The notes under the pieces were generated by a model that was not told where the DNA came from, searched no databases, and saw nothing but the letters and a program-made list of their open reading frames with translations. Shown here one piece after another: positions 47,732 to 57,108 of a stretch of DNA of 64,000 nucleotides (positions are counted from its first letter, which is position 1; every line of letters starts with the position of its first letter). The DNA comes from Gilichinskyi gelida (GTDB lineage Bacteria; Acidobacteriota; Thermoanaerobaculia; Gp7-AA8): NCBI GenBank assembly GCA_038040385.1, contig JBBPII010000003.1:62001-126000 (forward strand), written 5' to 3'. A program made the translations under genes and the position numbers.

Positions 47732-50700
47732 CTAATTCTCGCCCCCACCCCCGCCGCTGCCGGAGGACGGTGGCGGCGGGCCCACGCGGAGGATTCCCCA
47801 CAATCCGCTGCTGAAGAAGTTCGCTGGGTGCGTGCGATAGAGATAATCTCCCTGCACTTTGTTGGCGCCGCCGGCGGAGGGGATGACGATCTCGTACGAG
47901 CTGTTGGCGCCGTAGAGGTCGCGCGAGCCGATCCACGGCGACTCCGGATTCCACCCGATGACCGTGGAGCCCTGGAGGAACGGCTCGTCCTGCCAGATGT
48001 GGCCATGGAGGGTGAAGACCTGCTGATCGCTCGCGCCGCCCGGATGAAGCAGGCGGATGCGAACAGGTGTCCCGGCGGTCGCGTTGAAGACGGGCGTCAC
48101 CGGATCTTTGTTGCCGACCAGCGAGTTCGACACGGCCTGCGAAAGATCGACATCGGCCCCATTGAGGCTCGGGGGATTCGGGGGATTCCCGAAACGCGGC
48201 GCCATCGGCTCCTGCGTGTAGTTCAGCGCCACTTGCGTCGGTTTCGTCGGACTGGTGGTGGTCATCACGCTCTTGTTGAGATTGTCCTGGGTCACCAGCA
48301 CGAACTCCTGGAAGAGGAGCCGATTGTTGCTGTCGAGAACTTTGCCGGAGGCTTGCGACGAACTGGTGTCGGGGACGAAGGAGGAGCCCTGCGGCTCGAT
48401 GATCAGCGCGCCGACCAGACCGTAGGTGTCCTGCTGCAGCGGATCGGACGGCGTGAGATTGACGCTGCCGAACTCGACGGGCGTTCCGACGCCTTTGCTG
48501 TCGATGATTCCGGCGTACCAGAAGTACTTCCGCGAGCCTCCGACCGGCACAGTGGCCTCGGTCGGATTCCAGCCGATGTTGGTGCCGCTGGACACCGCCA
48601 CGTCGTAGGAGAGGAGCGCCGCGTTGAGACCGACGCGCATCGACGGCGTGACCGTATAGATTGGGGGCGCTTTCCACTGCGAACCGGACGGATAGCTGTT
48701 GGTCTGCGAAGGGTCTGGGGCGATGTTGTTGAACAGGGTCAACTGGATGCAATCGCCGGCGTTGGCGCGAAGGATGAGCGGCTCGGTAACCGTCGTCGCA
48801 TTCTTCGTTGTGGAATAGACGAAGGCGTTGGGGAGGGTGATACCGTCTCTGCTGTTGAGCTTGAGGGTGATGTTCTGCGCCCAGACGTTCGGCTTCTGGA
48901 TGTTCACGTTCTTGCAGTTGGCCGCCCACCACCACGGCGGGGCGTTCTCGTCCGACTGCGCCTGCAGCGGCGGCCCAGGCTTGTTGGTTGGCAAAGGCCG
49001 CAGCGGCTTGTCCGCCGGCTGTTCTGTCTGATAGGCGCGCATGATGCCCCACGTTCCCTCGGTGATGCCGCGGCCTCCCTGCGGGTTGGACGAGTCGGGC
49101 ATGTAGAGGAAATCGGTGAACGGTTTTGTCTGTCCGGGCCGCGGCTGCGACTTCGGCACCTGGAAGAGGAACTCGAAATGCTCGGAGATGCCCATGGCCT
49201 GATTGCTGCGGTAGCCGGAGTTCGCCTTCGATTTCTCCGAGGCTCGCACTACCGTGTCGCCCGGTTCGAACAGCCACCGCACGCCCTGCATGGTGAAGGG
49301 ATGGGGGAGCATGTGCGCGCCGACGATGACGCGCACCTGCACGTTGTCGCCCTCGTACGCGCGCAGCAGCGGCGTGTAAGGATCGGTGTCCTGCATGTCG
49401 AAAGTCAGCGGCTTTTGCGGGAAGGTGAAAGAGCTGTCAGGCGACGAGCATTTTTTCGCTCCCTGCGGGCAATTGATCGGCGCGCCGGGAGCAGGTTGGA
49501 TGTTGAACGCCGTGTTGTTGCGCTGAATGTTCGAGGCGAAAACATAGGACGGGTCGATGGCGGCGCCTGCGAGCGGCGGCGTCGTCTGCGGCGGCGTGGG
49601 CGCGGTTTGCAGCCGGTACGGCAGCGGCTCGTTGCGGTAGTTGAAGGTGTAGGTTCCCTGGCTCGGGCCGGCGCTGACGCCCTGTTGGGCCATGCCGTTG
49701 ACGGTCGGAGGCGGACCGCCAACCGGCTGATCTGCCGTGATCTGGTTGAGTGGGGTCTGACTGAGCGCCGCGGACTGCGACACGGCGTTTGCCGGATCGG
49801 CCCATTCGCAGTTGACTAGCTTATTTTTCGGGTCGCAGGCGATCGGCGTTGCCGGCTTGTTGATGCTGCCGTTGAGATAGGCGAGCTGGAAGTCCTGCAG
49901 GCCGATGGCGAACTCGCGATAGACGTTGAGGTCGCTCGCCTTGGTCTTATCCTTCGGCTCAATGACCGCTTGCCACGAGGTGGGACCGCCGTCCGGGCGG
50001 GTTCCCATCTTCTCGCCCGTCTCGCTGTGGAACCACTCGGTGTCCTCCGGCTCGATGACGAAGGCCGCGTAGAGACCGGTCTGCTGGTGGGTGGATGGTC
50101 CGAAATGGTCGTGCGTGAATACGGTGCGCAACGTCCGGTCGATGCTGTCGTCCACGAGGATGCTCGTCCCCTCGGCAGGGCTCTTGAGCGGATCGGCCAT
50201 CCAGCGCGAGACCGTCGTCTGCGCGCCGTTCCAACTCTCGTCGGCGGGGCATGGATCATTGTCCGTTCCTCCGCAGATCATTTTCGGCGGCTTCTTCGCG
50301 TTCAGCGTGGGCCCGCGGGTGCCTTGGCCACACGGCTTCGCGGTGGTCAGGCTGGTGAGCAATCCGCCGCACTGATTGATCGATTGGATGCGCGCGCGCA
50401 CTTCGTTCGGACTGAACGTGCCGTCCTCGTAGTTCCAGCCGTTGCTCGCTCCGTCGGACGAGGTGACGTCGAACTTCACCAGGTGGATGTGCTGGCCGAT
50501 GATGTCCGTCGGCGTGCGCACCTGGTAGTCGTCGAGCATGTAGTAGTCCGGCGCCAGGTTGGTGTGCCAGTAATCGGTGACGTCATCGGTGTCCGTGCGG
50601 AAGAAGAGCGGTTCGGGGGGACGATCGCCCTTGAGGGTCGGCATCACGTCCTCCCACAGCGCCAGCATTCGCGACTGCGGGTAGTGCCACCCCTGCTTGT

Positions 50701-53254
50701 TGAATACCAGGTCGGTCTGAAAGACCGCCGCCCGGTATTGCCTCTGGTCCTCGGGGTCGACGATGGGCTCGCAGCGGGTGTGACCCTTAGGACCAAAGTT
50801 CGGCGGAGGCTTGTTCGGGTTGTACGGCTTCGACCCCGGATCAGCGTACGGCGCGCCCGGCCTTCGTTTGAGGCCGTTGGTTTCGAACTCGCCCGGCTGC
50901 CCCTCCGGCGTCAGCGTCTTGTGGGCGCACTTTTCGTGGTACTTCATCGCCACCTGCTCGACGGCGGTGCCCTCCTCCGGAAGATGGAGCGCGTTCACTT
51001 TGCCGAGGTCTTTGGAGAAGTCGTAGCGGTTGTGCTGCTCGTTCTTCACCAATCCTGTGAGGAAGAGATGGCGCGGCAGGCCGCCATTGAGCACCTCGCC
51101 GTCCTTCTCCACCGCGAAGTCGAGCGGCGGATGCGGGGAGCGCACGCCGGAGATACCGGGGACGAAGAACGGATAGCCGGGATTCTTTCCCGCGGCGAGG
51201 TCCGAGGGCTTGACTTCCACGCGGTTGCCGATGATGTTGTTCGGATTGGCAGGATCGGTCACTGTCACCAGCTTGACGTCGGCGGGCCACGGAGCCATCG
51301 CCAGGGTCGGCATCGGAACGATGGCCGGAGTGGGCGTTCCGGTCATGAAGATCTCCGCGTCGGGAAGGGCGCGCGCGTAGCCGGTGGCCGGGACATCGCC
51401 GTTCATCAACGTGCCCGGCTCGAAGGTGTCGTGCACGCGCCACAGCGACCACATGCCGCCGGCGAAGTGCGGATAGAAGTGGCAGTGGAAGATCGAGTCG
51501 CCCGGCGTTTTGTTGCGGTTGCCGGAGCCGCCGAAGGTGATGTCCAGCGTGTACGCGCTTCCCGGATTGATGAGCTGACTGTCGAGGTAGGTGCTCTCGT
51601 TGTTGTTCGGGGATCGCAGCCACTGGTGCGCGTGCTGGTGGTGCACGTGGCTGAAGCCTGTGCCGGCGTGGAGGATGCGGAACTTCACGTGGTCGTTCAG
51701 GTAGCTGTGGTAGACGTTCGAAGGATCGTCGGGGTAGTACGCCTTGGTCGCCTTCCGCTTGGGTAGCATCAGGTAACCGTCTCCGGTGGAGGAGAGTTTG
51801 GTTCCCTCATCGACCTTCGGATCGCAGGGAAGGGAAACCGGGTCTTTGTTTCCGCCGTTGGGCGGATCGTTCTGACTGGTTGCCACCTGCGTAAATGCCC
51901 ACTGCGCGTACAGGGTGTCTAGAGGGCAGGGAGAGTTGGCGGGCACGTCAACGATCATCGAGGGGTCGCCGGCCGTCCACGAATCGAGGAAGAACTCCTC
52001 GTACTTGCAGTCCGGACAGCCTCCCATCGGCCCCACGCCCATGCGGTTGGCGAGGATCTCCGCGCCGATGCCCCCCGTGCCGTAATTGATTGCGAACTGG
52101 TCGGACACCGAGGCGAGCGTTCCCACCGCGTCTAGGTTGTCCGGGGTGGCCATGATGCCGATGTAGAAATCCTGGAATGCTTGGGTGACCTCGAACAGCT
52201 CGTGGTAGAGGATGGTGAACTCGCGATAGGGCTGCTCGCGATCGGGCTCGGCGTAGTTCGGTTCGAAGTTCGGATTGATCTCTGGCGGCTGCAGGCCGGG
52301 GGGGCAGTCTGGACCGTTCGGGTTGTTGCAGGGATAGAGACTTGATTTGAAGCGGCCGTGATTTTGGCCGGTGATCACGGCGGTGAGATCGGTGTGGACG
52401 AGCTCGCGGATCTCGCGGCCTTTGTCGTCGTACGTCGATTTGTACATGCGCAGGATGGGAACGCGGTCGCGCTCCTTGCCATAGTCGAGGAAGCGCTTGC
52501 CGCTGCGGCTGGTGGTCCAGGCGGCTTCCAGATCGGCCCGGGTCACCTGGCTGCGGTACCATTCCGCGTCCGGCGGCTCGACGTGCAGAGCGCCGAAGAG
52601 CCCTTCGGTCTGCTGCGCGCCGTCATTCCCTCCGTTCGGATTTGGTCCGGTCGTCCCGTTTACTCCGCCGAAGTTCGCGCCGAGGCTGTAGAGGAGAAAG
52701 GTCCCCTGCTCGGTCGCATAGAGCTGGTAGCGGGTAAATTCTCCGGGGGCAGGGGACTTCGCGGCCTTGACCATGCTGCTCGTGTTCTTGCCGACCCACG
52801 AGCCGTCGTCGGACATCTGGTAGAGCTGCATCCCGTTGATGTGAATCGAGGCGGCGCGCGTGCCCGTCTGCGTCGCGGCGAGCGGTGGAGTGATCGGTGG
52901 AATGACGTCGTTCGCCGGGTTTATCGGCGTGTGCGAAAGCCAATTGGTGAAGGTGATGTCCAGGCAGTCGTACTGATTCACGCGCAGCACGAGTGGGCGG
53001 GGACGCTTGTCAGGGCGAAGGCGCGCGTTGCCGGGACCGGCGTCCTTGCCCGTGATGGCGATGACGTCCCTCTTGAGCGCGAAGATCATTCCGGTGGGGA
53101 GCGACGCCCCGATGCGGTTGAGCATGATGTGCTGGTCGAACGCGACGACGTCGGCGGTCACCACCCGTTTGGCCTTCTCGCATTGCGCGAATGCCGGGGC
53201 GGCGAGGGCGGACACCATGAGAGCCAGGGCCAGGATCCTGCGGTGAAGTCGCAT
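47732..53254 (-). CDS. Giant multidomain multicopper-oxidase-like protein
   Basis: This exported protein of 1840 residues has a signal peptide (MRLHRRILALALMVSALAAPAFA) and several cupredoxin-like domains in a row. Copper-type motifs are ASIHINGM (near residue 138), HVHHQHAHQWL (near 540), FHCHFYPHFAGGMW (near 590), GQHIHLVKFD (near 920), FTHDHFGPSTHQQTG (near 1050), AHMLPHPFTMQG (near 1318) and TLHGHIWQDEP (near 1750). Typical three-domain oxidases have 450-650 residues; large multidomain members include bacterial manganese oxidases. A mineral-oxidising or similar role is inferred. The start at 53254 follows a GAGGT site. A Gly/Ser-rich end (SGSGGGGGE) closes the chain. Confidence 0.82.
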   Translation of the reverse strand: MRLHRRILALALMVSALAAPAFAQCEKAKRVVTADVVAFDQHIMLNRIGASLPTGMIFALKRDVIAITGKDAGPGNARLRPDKRPRPLVLRVNQYDCLDITFTNWLSHTPINPANDVIPPITPPLAATQTGTRAASIHINGMQLYQMSDDGSWVGKNTSSMVKAAKSPAPGEFTRYQLYATEQGTFLLYSLGANFGGVNGTTGPNPNGGNDGAQQTEGLFGALHVEPPDAEWYRSQVTRADLEAAWTTSRSGKRFLDYGKERDRVPILRMYKSTYDDKGREIRELVHTDLTAVITGQNHGRFKSSLYPCNNPNGPDCPPGLQPPEINPNFEPNYAEPDREQPYREFTILYHELFEVTQAFQDFYIGIMATPDNLDAVGTLASVSDQFAINYGTGGIGAEILANRMGVGPMGGCPDCKYEEFFLDSWTAGDPSMIVDVPANSPCPLDTLYAQWAFTQVATSQNDPPNGGNKDPVSLPCDPKVDEGTKLSSTGDGYLMLPKRKATKAYYPDDPSNVYHSYLNDHVKFRILHAGTGFSHVHHQHAHQWLRSPNNNESTYLDSQLINPGSAYTLDITFGGSGNRNKTPGDSIFHCHFYPHFAGGMWSLWRVHDTFEPGTLMNGDVPATGYARALPDAEIFMTGTPTPAIVPMPTLAMAPWPADVKLVTVTDPANPNNIIGNRVEVKPSDLAAGKNPGYPFFVPGISGVRSPHPPLDFAVEKDGEVLNGGLPRHLFLTGLVKNEQHNRYDFSKDLGKVNALHLPEEGTAVEQVAMKYHEKCAHKTLTPEGQPGEFETNGLKRRPGAPYADPGSKPYNPNKPPPNFGPKGHTRCEPIVDPEDQRQYRAAVFQTDLVFNKQGWHYPQSRMLALWEDVMPTLKGDRPPEPLFFRTDTDDVTDYWHTNLAPDYYMLDDYQVRTPTDIIGQHIHLVKFDVTSSDGASNGWNYEDGTFSPNEVRARIQSINQCGGLLTSLTTAKPCGQGTRGPTLNAKKPPKMICGGTDNDPCPADESWNGAQTTVSRWMADPLKSPAEGTSILVDDSIDRTLRTVFTHDHFGPSTHQQTGLYAAFVIEPEDTEWFHSETGEKMGTRPDGGPTSWQAVIEPKDKTKASDLNVYREFAIGLQDFQLAYLNGSINKPATPIACDPKNKLVNCEWADPANAVSQSAALSQTPLNQITADQPVGGPPPTVNGMAQQGVSAGPSQGTYTFNYRNEPLPYRLQTAPTPPQTTPPLAGAAIDPSYVFASNIQRNNTAFNIQPAPGAPINCPQGAKKCSSPDSSFTFPQKPLTFDMQDTDPYTPLLRAYEGDNVQVRVIVGAHMLPHPFTMQGVRWLFEPGDTVVRASEKSKANSGYRSNQAMGISEHFEFLFQVPKSQPRPGQTKPFTDFLYMPDSSNPQGGRGITEGTWGIMRAYQTEQPADKPLRPLPTNKPGPPLQAQSDENAPPWWWAANCKNVNIQKPNVWAQNITLKLNSRDGITLPNAFVYSTTKNATTVTEPLILRANAGDCIQLTLFNNIAPDPSQTNSYPSGSQWKAPPIYTVTPSMRVGLNAALLSYDVAVSSGTNIGWNPTEATVPVGGSRKYFWYAGIIDSKGVGTPVEFGSVNLTPSDPLQQDTYGLVGALIIEPQGSSFVPDTSSSQASGKVLDSNNRLLFQEFVLVTQDNLNKSVMTTTSPTKPTQVALNYTQEPMAPRFGNPPNPPSLNGADVDLSQAVSNSLVGNKDPVTPVFNATAGTPVRIRLLHPGGASDQQVFTLHGHIWQDEPFLQGSTVIGWNPESPWIGSRDLYGANSSYEIVIPSAGGANKVQGDYLYRTHPANFFSSGLWGILRVGPPPPSSGSGGGGGEN

Positions 53255-53301
53255 GTGCACCTCTCGTGGGGGAGACGAGTCTTAAAGGCGTCTTGTGAAT
53301 G

Positions 53302-53955
53302 TCAGCCGCGCGCTTCGAGCGGCGTGTACACCTGGACGCGATGCTTGATCACGTTCTTCGGCGGCTTCTGGTAGATGGTCAGGCGGAACCAGTATCGCCA
53401 GCCGTTGCGATGGCAGTCGGAGGACCGATGGAGGGTGTTGCCGTCGAAGCGGATGATGTCGCCGTCGTCGACCTTGTCGCGGTGCAGCAGGAAGCGCTCG
53501 GTGGCGCGATGGACGCTCGGCCAGATGTGATCGAGATCGACGTCGACGGTCAGCGGCTCCGCGGCGAAGGTGGTGCGCGACACCCCTCCCGGCTGGTTCG
53601 ACAGGAAGCAGGCGTAGACCATGGCGTCGGTGGAGATCCGCTCGGTCGGCCCGCCGTCGCCGTCGCAGTGCCAGCCGGGGATGGAGGGGTACTGCCCCTC
53701 CAGCAGATCCTGGCTCTCGGTGTCGATGCAGACGTAGCTGCCCTGCGCCTCGATGACGGCGTTCATCGCCGCGCGCTCCGGCTCGAGCGCGTCCATCACC
53801 TTTTGCGTCAGCGGACCGCCGTGCTGCCGCGAGAAATCCCACCCTGCGCTCCAGAGCATCGGCTCGGCGATGATCGTCTCCATCGGCACCACCGGATCGA
53901 CCCGCCCGACCACGCGAATGTCGGGCACGAAGGTGTGTGTCCGCGTCTCGATCAT
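53302..53955 (-). CDS. 2OG-Fe(II) dioxygenase-like protein
   Basis: This protein of 217 residues has the iron motif GWHCDGDGG (His-x-Asp), a distal His in RFDGNTLHRSS and an Arg in RYWFRLTIYQKPPKN, the usual order in a double-stranded beta-helix oxygenase. The N-terminus (THTFVPDIRVVGRVDPVVPMET) is short. An acidic middle segment (DVDLDHIWPSVHRATERFLLHR) is not typical of PhyH proteins. The start ATG at 53955 has a GGTG site. It is downstream of the cytochrome fusion gene by ~56 nt and upstream of the giant oxidase by ~47 nt on the same strand, so these may be cotranscribed. Confidence 0.72.
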   Translation of the reverse strand: MIETRTHTFVPDIRVVGRVDPVVPMETIIAEPMLWSAGWDFSRQHGGPLTQKVMDALEPERAAMNAVIEAQGSYVCIDTESQDLLEGQYPSIPGWHCDGDGGPTERISTDAMVYACFLSNQPGGVSRTTFAAEPLTVDVDLDHIWPSVHRATERFLLHRDKVDDGDIIRFDGNTLHRSSDCHRNGWRYWFRLTIYQKPPKNVIKHRVQVYTPLEARG

Positions 53956-54011
53956 GGGAGCACCTCTTTTTCTTGGGAGACGGAAGGGCCGAAAGAGTTG
54001 TGAACGCACCA

Positions 54012-55220
54012 TCAATCGCTCACTCGAACGAACCGCGGCTCGCCGACGCTGCCGTCGGGCTGCACCACGACGATCCACGCGCCGCCGGCGCCGATGCGGC
54101 GGTTGCCGCGATAGGTGACCGGACCGACGCCGGTGTCGAAGCCATAGAGGTCGTCGACCGCCTGCAGCAGCCGCTCGCGCGTCAGATCGACCCCGGCGCC
54201 TCGAAGCCCGGCGGCGAAGATCTCCGCCGACGCCTTCGCCGTGGTCTGCTCCGGATGCTTTACGGGAAGGGTGGGAAAGGCGACGGCGCGCGGGCCCGGG
54301 CCTTCGAACGCCGACGCACCGGCGAGCGAGGCGATGGTGAGCGTGAGCGCGCCGGTCCCGCTCTCGGCGGCGAAGCTCTCCAGCGCGCGCCGCTGCTGCG
54401 GGATGCCGGCGAGAAGATAGCGGACGCTCGGCGCGCGGATGTCCGGATGGTCATCGAACGCGGAGAGGATGGGAACGAAGCCGGCGGCGCTCGCCGCGCC
54501 GTCGGTCGAGCTGGCGAAGAGGGCGAAGAGATCCTCATCGCGGATGAACTTCGTGAGCGCCGATGCGCGGTCCGCCGCGCGCGGCGGCGCGGTGGCGAAG
54601 CGGACTTCGAGGAGGCGTCCGTACACCCCTCCGCGGGCGTTGAAGGCGCCCGCCCATTCGCCGACGGCGGCGCGGATCGAGGCCGCGCGCCTGTCCGGCG
54701 GAAGGAACACGCCGGCGCGGATGGAGTGGTCGCCGACGCCGGGGACGGCCTCGTCGCCGAGGGTGTTGAGGAAGGCGACCAGCGCATCGAGATCGGCCCG
54801 CGTCATCTGGTAGCGCGGCATCACGCTGCTGAGCTCCTTGCCGGACGAGCTGATGCCCCTGGTGATCGCGCGGCGCAGGAGGCGATCGTCGTACGGCGCC
54901 GCGTACGGCCGGGTCAGCGCCGCATGGCGGAGGTCGGGCGGTGTCACCCCTCCCTCGGCTTTGCCGCGTCCGTCCGGCCCGTGGCAACCGGCGCACGGAA
55001 CGGCGGACGCCGCCAGCCGCGCGTCGCCGACGACGGCCACGATCTCGGAAACGCCCTCGCCGCGGTGGTAGATCGCGCGGCCGCGGAACGCCGGCGTCTC
55101 GCCGGCTGGCCGGGCGCCGTCCCGGCGCCCTTCCTCGGGCGGCGACGCGGACGCCGCCGGGCCAGCCGCCGGGGACGGCGGCGTTCCGAGCGCCAGCGCG
55201 ACCGCCAGCTCAGCGAGCAT
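54012..55220 (-). CDS. Cytochrome c domain fused to periplasmic-binding-type domain
   Basis: This protein of 402 residues starts with a hydrophobic stretch (MLAELAVALALG) and then residues ~12-45 that are translation of the four-hairpin repeat (PEEGRRDGARPAGETPAF). A cytochrome c domain follows with heme site CAGCH (near residue 76) and a late Met in SSVMPRYQM. From ~165 there is a type I periplasmic-binding-like domain (AGVFLPPDRRAA, TKFIRDEDLFALFASSTDGA) similar in layout to the protein at 18632. Such fusions suggest redox-linked sensing or transport in the periplasm. The start overlaps the propeller gene's stop by 11 nt. Confidence 0.78.
   Translation of the reverse strand: MLAELAVALALGTPPSPAAGPAASASPPEEGRRDGARPAGETPAFRGRAIYHRGEGVSEIVAVVGDARLAASAVPCAGCHGPDGRGKAEGGVTPPDLRHAALTRPYAAPYDDRLLRRAITRGISSSGKELSSVMPRYQMTRADLDALVAFLNTLGDEAVPGVGDHSIRAGVFLPPDRRAASIRAAVGEWAGAFNARGGVYGRLLEVRFATAPPRAADRASALTKFIRDEDLFALFASSTDGAASAAGFVPILSAFDDHPDIRAPSVRYLLAGIPQQRRALESFAAESGTGALTLTIASLAGASAFEGPGPRAVAFPTLPVKHPEQTTAKASAEIFAAGLRGAGVDLTRERLLQAVDDLYGFDTGVGPVTYRGNRRIGAGGAWIVVVQPDGSVGEPRFVRVSD
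55085..55187. repeat. Four-hairpin palindromic repeat, copy B (inside a coding region)
   Basis: This 103-bp element has ends GGAACGCCG and CGGCGTTCC and four internal hairpins like copy A. It lies within the 5' coding part of the cytochrome fusion and is translated in frame between the export signal and the cytochrome domain, without breaking the gene. Confidence 0.72.
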
Positions 55221-57033
55221 CGAAGGCGATACGGTTGGGGTTCGCCAGCGGCAATTTCAGCGAAGGGCTCTCCAGGTAGACGAAGTAGACGCCCGAGTCG
55301 GGCGGATTGATCGTCAGCTCGTAGCTGCCGTCCTCGCGGGGGATTGCGAACTGCCTGTCGCGCCAGCCGCCGGGGCTCTGCACGATGAGCGCGCCGACGT
55401 CGGTCACGCCGCGGCGCTCCTCCCTGGTACGGGCGTCGAAGAGGCGGAAGCGCAGCGAGCTCGCGCGCGCCACCGGGAAGCTCGCCGGGCGGTCGAGGTA
55501 TTGAACGGCGATCCGTCCGAAGGCCCGCTCCCGTTCCCGCGCCTCGTCGACGGCGACCGAAACCTCGAAGCAGCTCACCACCCGCGGCGCGTCGACGAAG
55601 ACTTCGACGTCGTACACCCCGGCGTGCGGCAGGCGCGCCTGCGTGCTGAACGAGCCCGGCGTCTGCTCGCGCATGCTGCGGTCGAGCGACATGACCGCCG
55701 CCGGCTGGTGCCCGTAGTTGGAGAAATGGCCCATCGGCGCGGCCATCCCTTCCTTGTAGTAGTAGATCTCGCCGTCGGCGGGATTGGCGACTAGCACCGC
55801 GTTCTCGCCGGCCGCCGCGGCGATGCCGCCCGCGAGCGGGGATCGAGCGATCTGCCCGGGGGGGTGGTCGCCGCCGGTGAAATCGGCCAGCGCGAGCGGC
55901 TTGCCGCGCTGGCCGAGCGAGGCCAGCGTCGACATCAGCACGTCGTCGCTCTTGACCTGCGTGATGTAGGCCATGGTGTCGGTGAAGTTCACCTGCTCGG
56001 GCGTCCCTGCGATGATGCCGGCTTGCACCACGCGGTTGGCCGCGGCGTCGAGGATCTGCACCAGGTTCTTCTCCCGATTGAGGATGAAGCCCCACTTCCC
56101 GTCGCGGCTGATGCGGATGTCGTGGATGCCCGGGTGGGTCTCGATCTTCGCCACCGCCCGCGCGCGCCGCGGCTCGATGATGGTGATCACCCCGTCGGCG
56201 CCGGCGGCGTACGCCATCTCGCTGCGCGGCGACCAGGCGATGGCCACCGGGCTCTTTCCCGCCGGGATGACTGCGGCTATAGTAAGCGTTGCTATAGTAA
56301 CAATTGATACAGTGCCGTCGCCGGCATTCGTCACCAGCAGCGTGCGGCTGTCGGCGGTCGAGGCGATGCGGTGCGGTCCGCGCCCGGTGGCGATCGTCTT
56401 CGCCACCTCCAGCGCCGTGGCGTCGATGGCGCTCACGCCGGCCTCGGTGGCCACCCAGACGTACTTGCCGTCGGCCTGCCATTCGAGGTCGGTGGGATTT
56501 CCGCCGGCGTCGATCTCGCGCAGCACCTTCCAGCGCGAGGTGTCGACCACCGCCACGCGGTTCGACTTGGGGATGGAGACGAAGAGGCGCGAGAGATCGC
56601 CGCTCAGCACCCAGTCTTCGCCGCGGTTGGAGAGCTCGACCATGGCCAGCAGATGGCTGCCGCCGAACTCGAAGCGCGGGTCGACCACGGTGATGGTGTT
56701 GTCGGTGTTCATGGCCAGGACGTAGTAGACGTTGAGATCGACCTCGGCCCTGGAGAAGAACGAGCCGGAGGCGATGCCGGCGATCTTCGCCGCGCACGGC
56801 CGTCCGTCCACTTCCGGCTTGCCGGTCCTCCGCGTCATCCAGATGGCGGGGCGGGCACCCCGCAAGGGCGCGCCGCTCGCGCTGTCGGTCACCCGCAGGC
56901 CGACCACGACGTCGTCGCCTTCGCGAATCGGTTCCGCCGCGCTGTCGGTGCGCGCGATGGACAGTTCGACCGACACGCCGCCGTGCACGGCCTTCTGCTG
57001 CAGGGCCATGAAAAGGAGAGCGATGGCAAGCAT
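55210..57033 (-). CDS. YVTN-type beta-propeller protein, exported
   Basis: This protein of 607 residues has a hydrophobic start (MLAIALLFMALQQKAVHGG), an N-terminal beta-sandwich (EGDDVVVGLRVTDSASGAPL), and a seven-bladed YVTN propeller at residues ~110-410. Blade phrases are SRLFVSIPKSNRVAVVDTSRWKV, KYVWVATEAGVSAIDAT and TLLVTNAGDGTVSIVT. C-terminal beta-sandwiches bring the end (SGVYFVYLESPSLKLPLANPNR). Such propellers with a cytochrome c neighbour are known around periplasmic dehydrogenases. No catalytic heme d1 or PQQ motif was found, so it may be a scaffold. First gene of the operon with the cytochrome fusion. Confidence 0.78.
   Translation of the reverse strand: MLAIALLFMALQQKAVHGGVSVELSIARTDSAAEPIREGDDVVVGLRVTDSASGAPLRGARPAIWMTRRTGKPEVDGRPCAAKIAGIASGSFFSRAEVDLNVYYVLAMNTDNTITVVDPRFEFGGSHLLAMVELSNRGEDWVLSGDLSRLFVSIPKSNRVAVVDTSRWKVLREIDAGGNPTDLEWQADGKYVWVATEAGVSAIDATALEVAKTIATGRGPHRIASTADSRTLLVTNAGDGTVSIVTIATLTIAAVIPAGKSPVAIAWSPRSEMAYAAGADGVITIIEPRRARAVAKIETHPGIHDIRISRDGKWGFILNREKNLVQILDAAANRVVQAGIIAGTPEQVNFTDTMAYITQVKSDDVLMSTLASLGQRGKPLALADFTGGDHPPGQIARSPLAGGIAAAAGENAVLVANPADGEIYYYKEGMAAPMGHFSNYGHQPAAVMSLDRSMREQTPGSFSTQARLPHAGVYDVEVFVDAPRVVSCFEVSVAVDEARERERAFGRIAVQYLDRPASFPVARASSLRFRLFDARTREERRGVTDVGALIVQSPGGWRDRQFAIPREDGSYELTINPPDSGVYFVYLESPSLKLPLANPNRIAFDAR
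56276..56312. repeat. AT-rich patch with a 10-bp direct repeat in the propeller gene
   Basis: GCTATAGTAA occurs at 56276-56285 and 56291-56300, five codons apart, giving the TIATLTIA residues. The codons (ATA, ACT, GTT, ATT) are unlike the rest of this GC-rich gene. It looks like a small duplication in a blade. Confidence 0.4.
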
Positions 57034-57108
57034 GGCTTCCCTTTTCAGACGTTCCGCGCCTCCCGCGCGTGAATTCACATCGCCGGAAGGGGAACCGTCT
57101 TTTTTGGT

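Noticed and set aside
47828..49819. 663-residue plus-strand frame opposite the giant oxidase
   Set aside because: Rich in Arg, Gly and Val with no domain; typical antisense frame of a high-GC gene.
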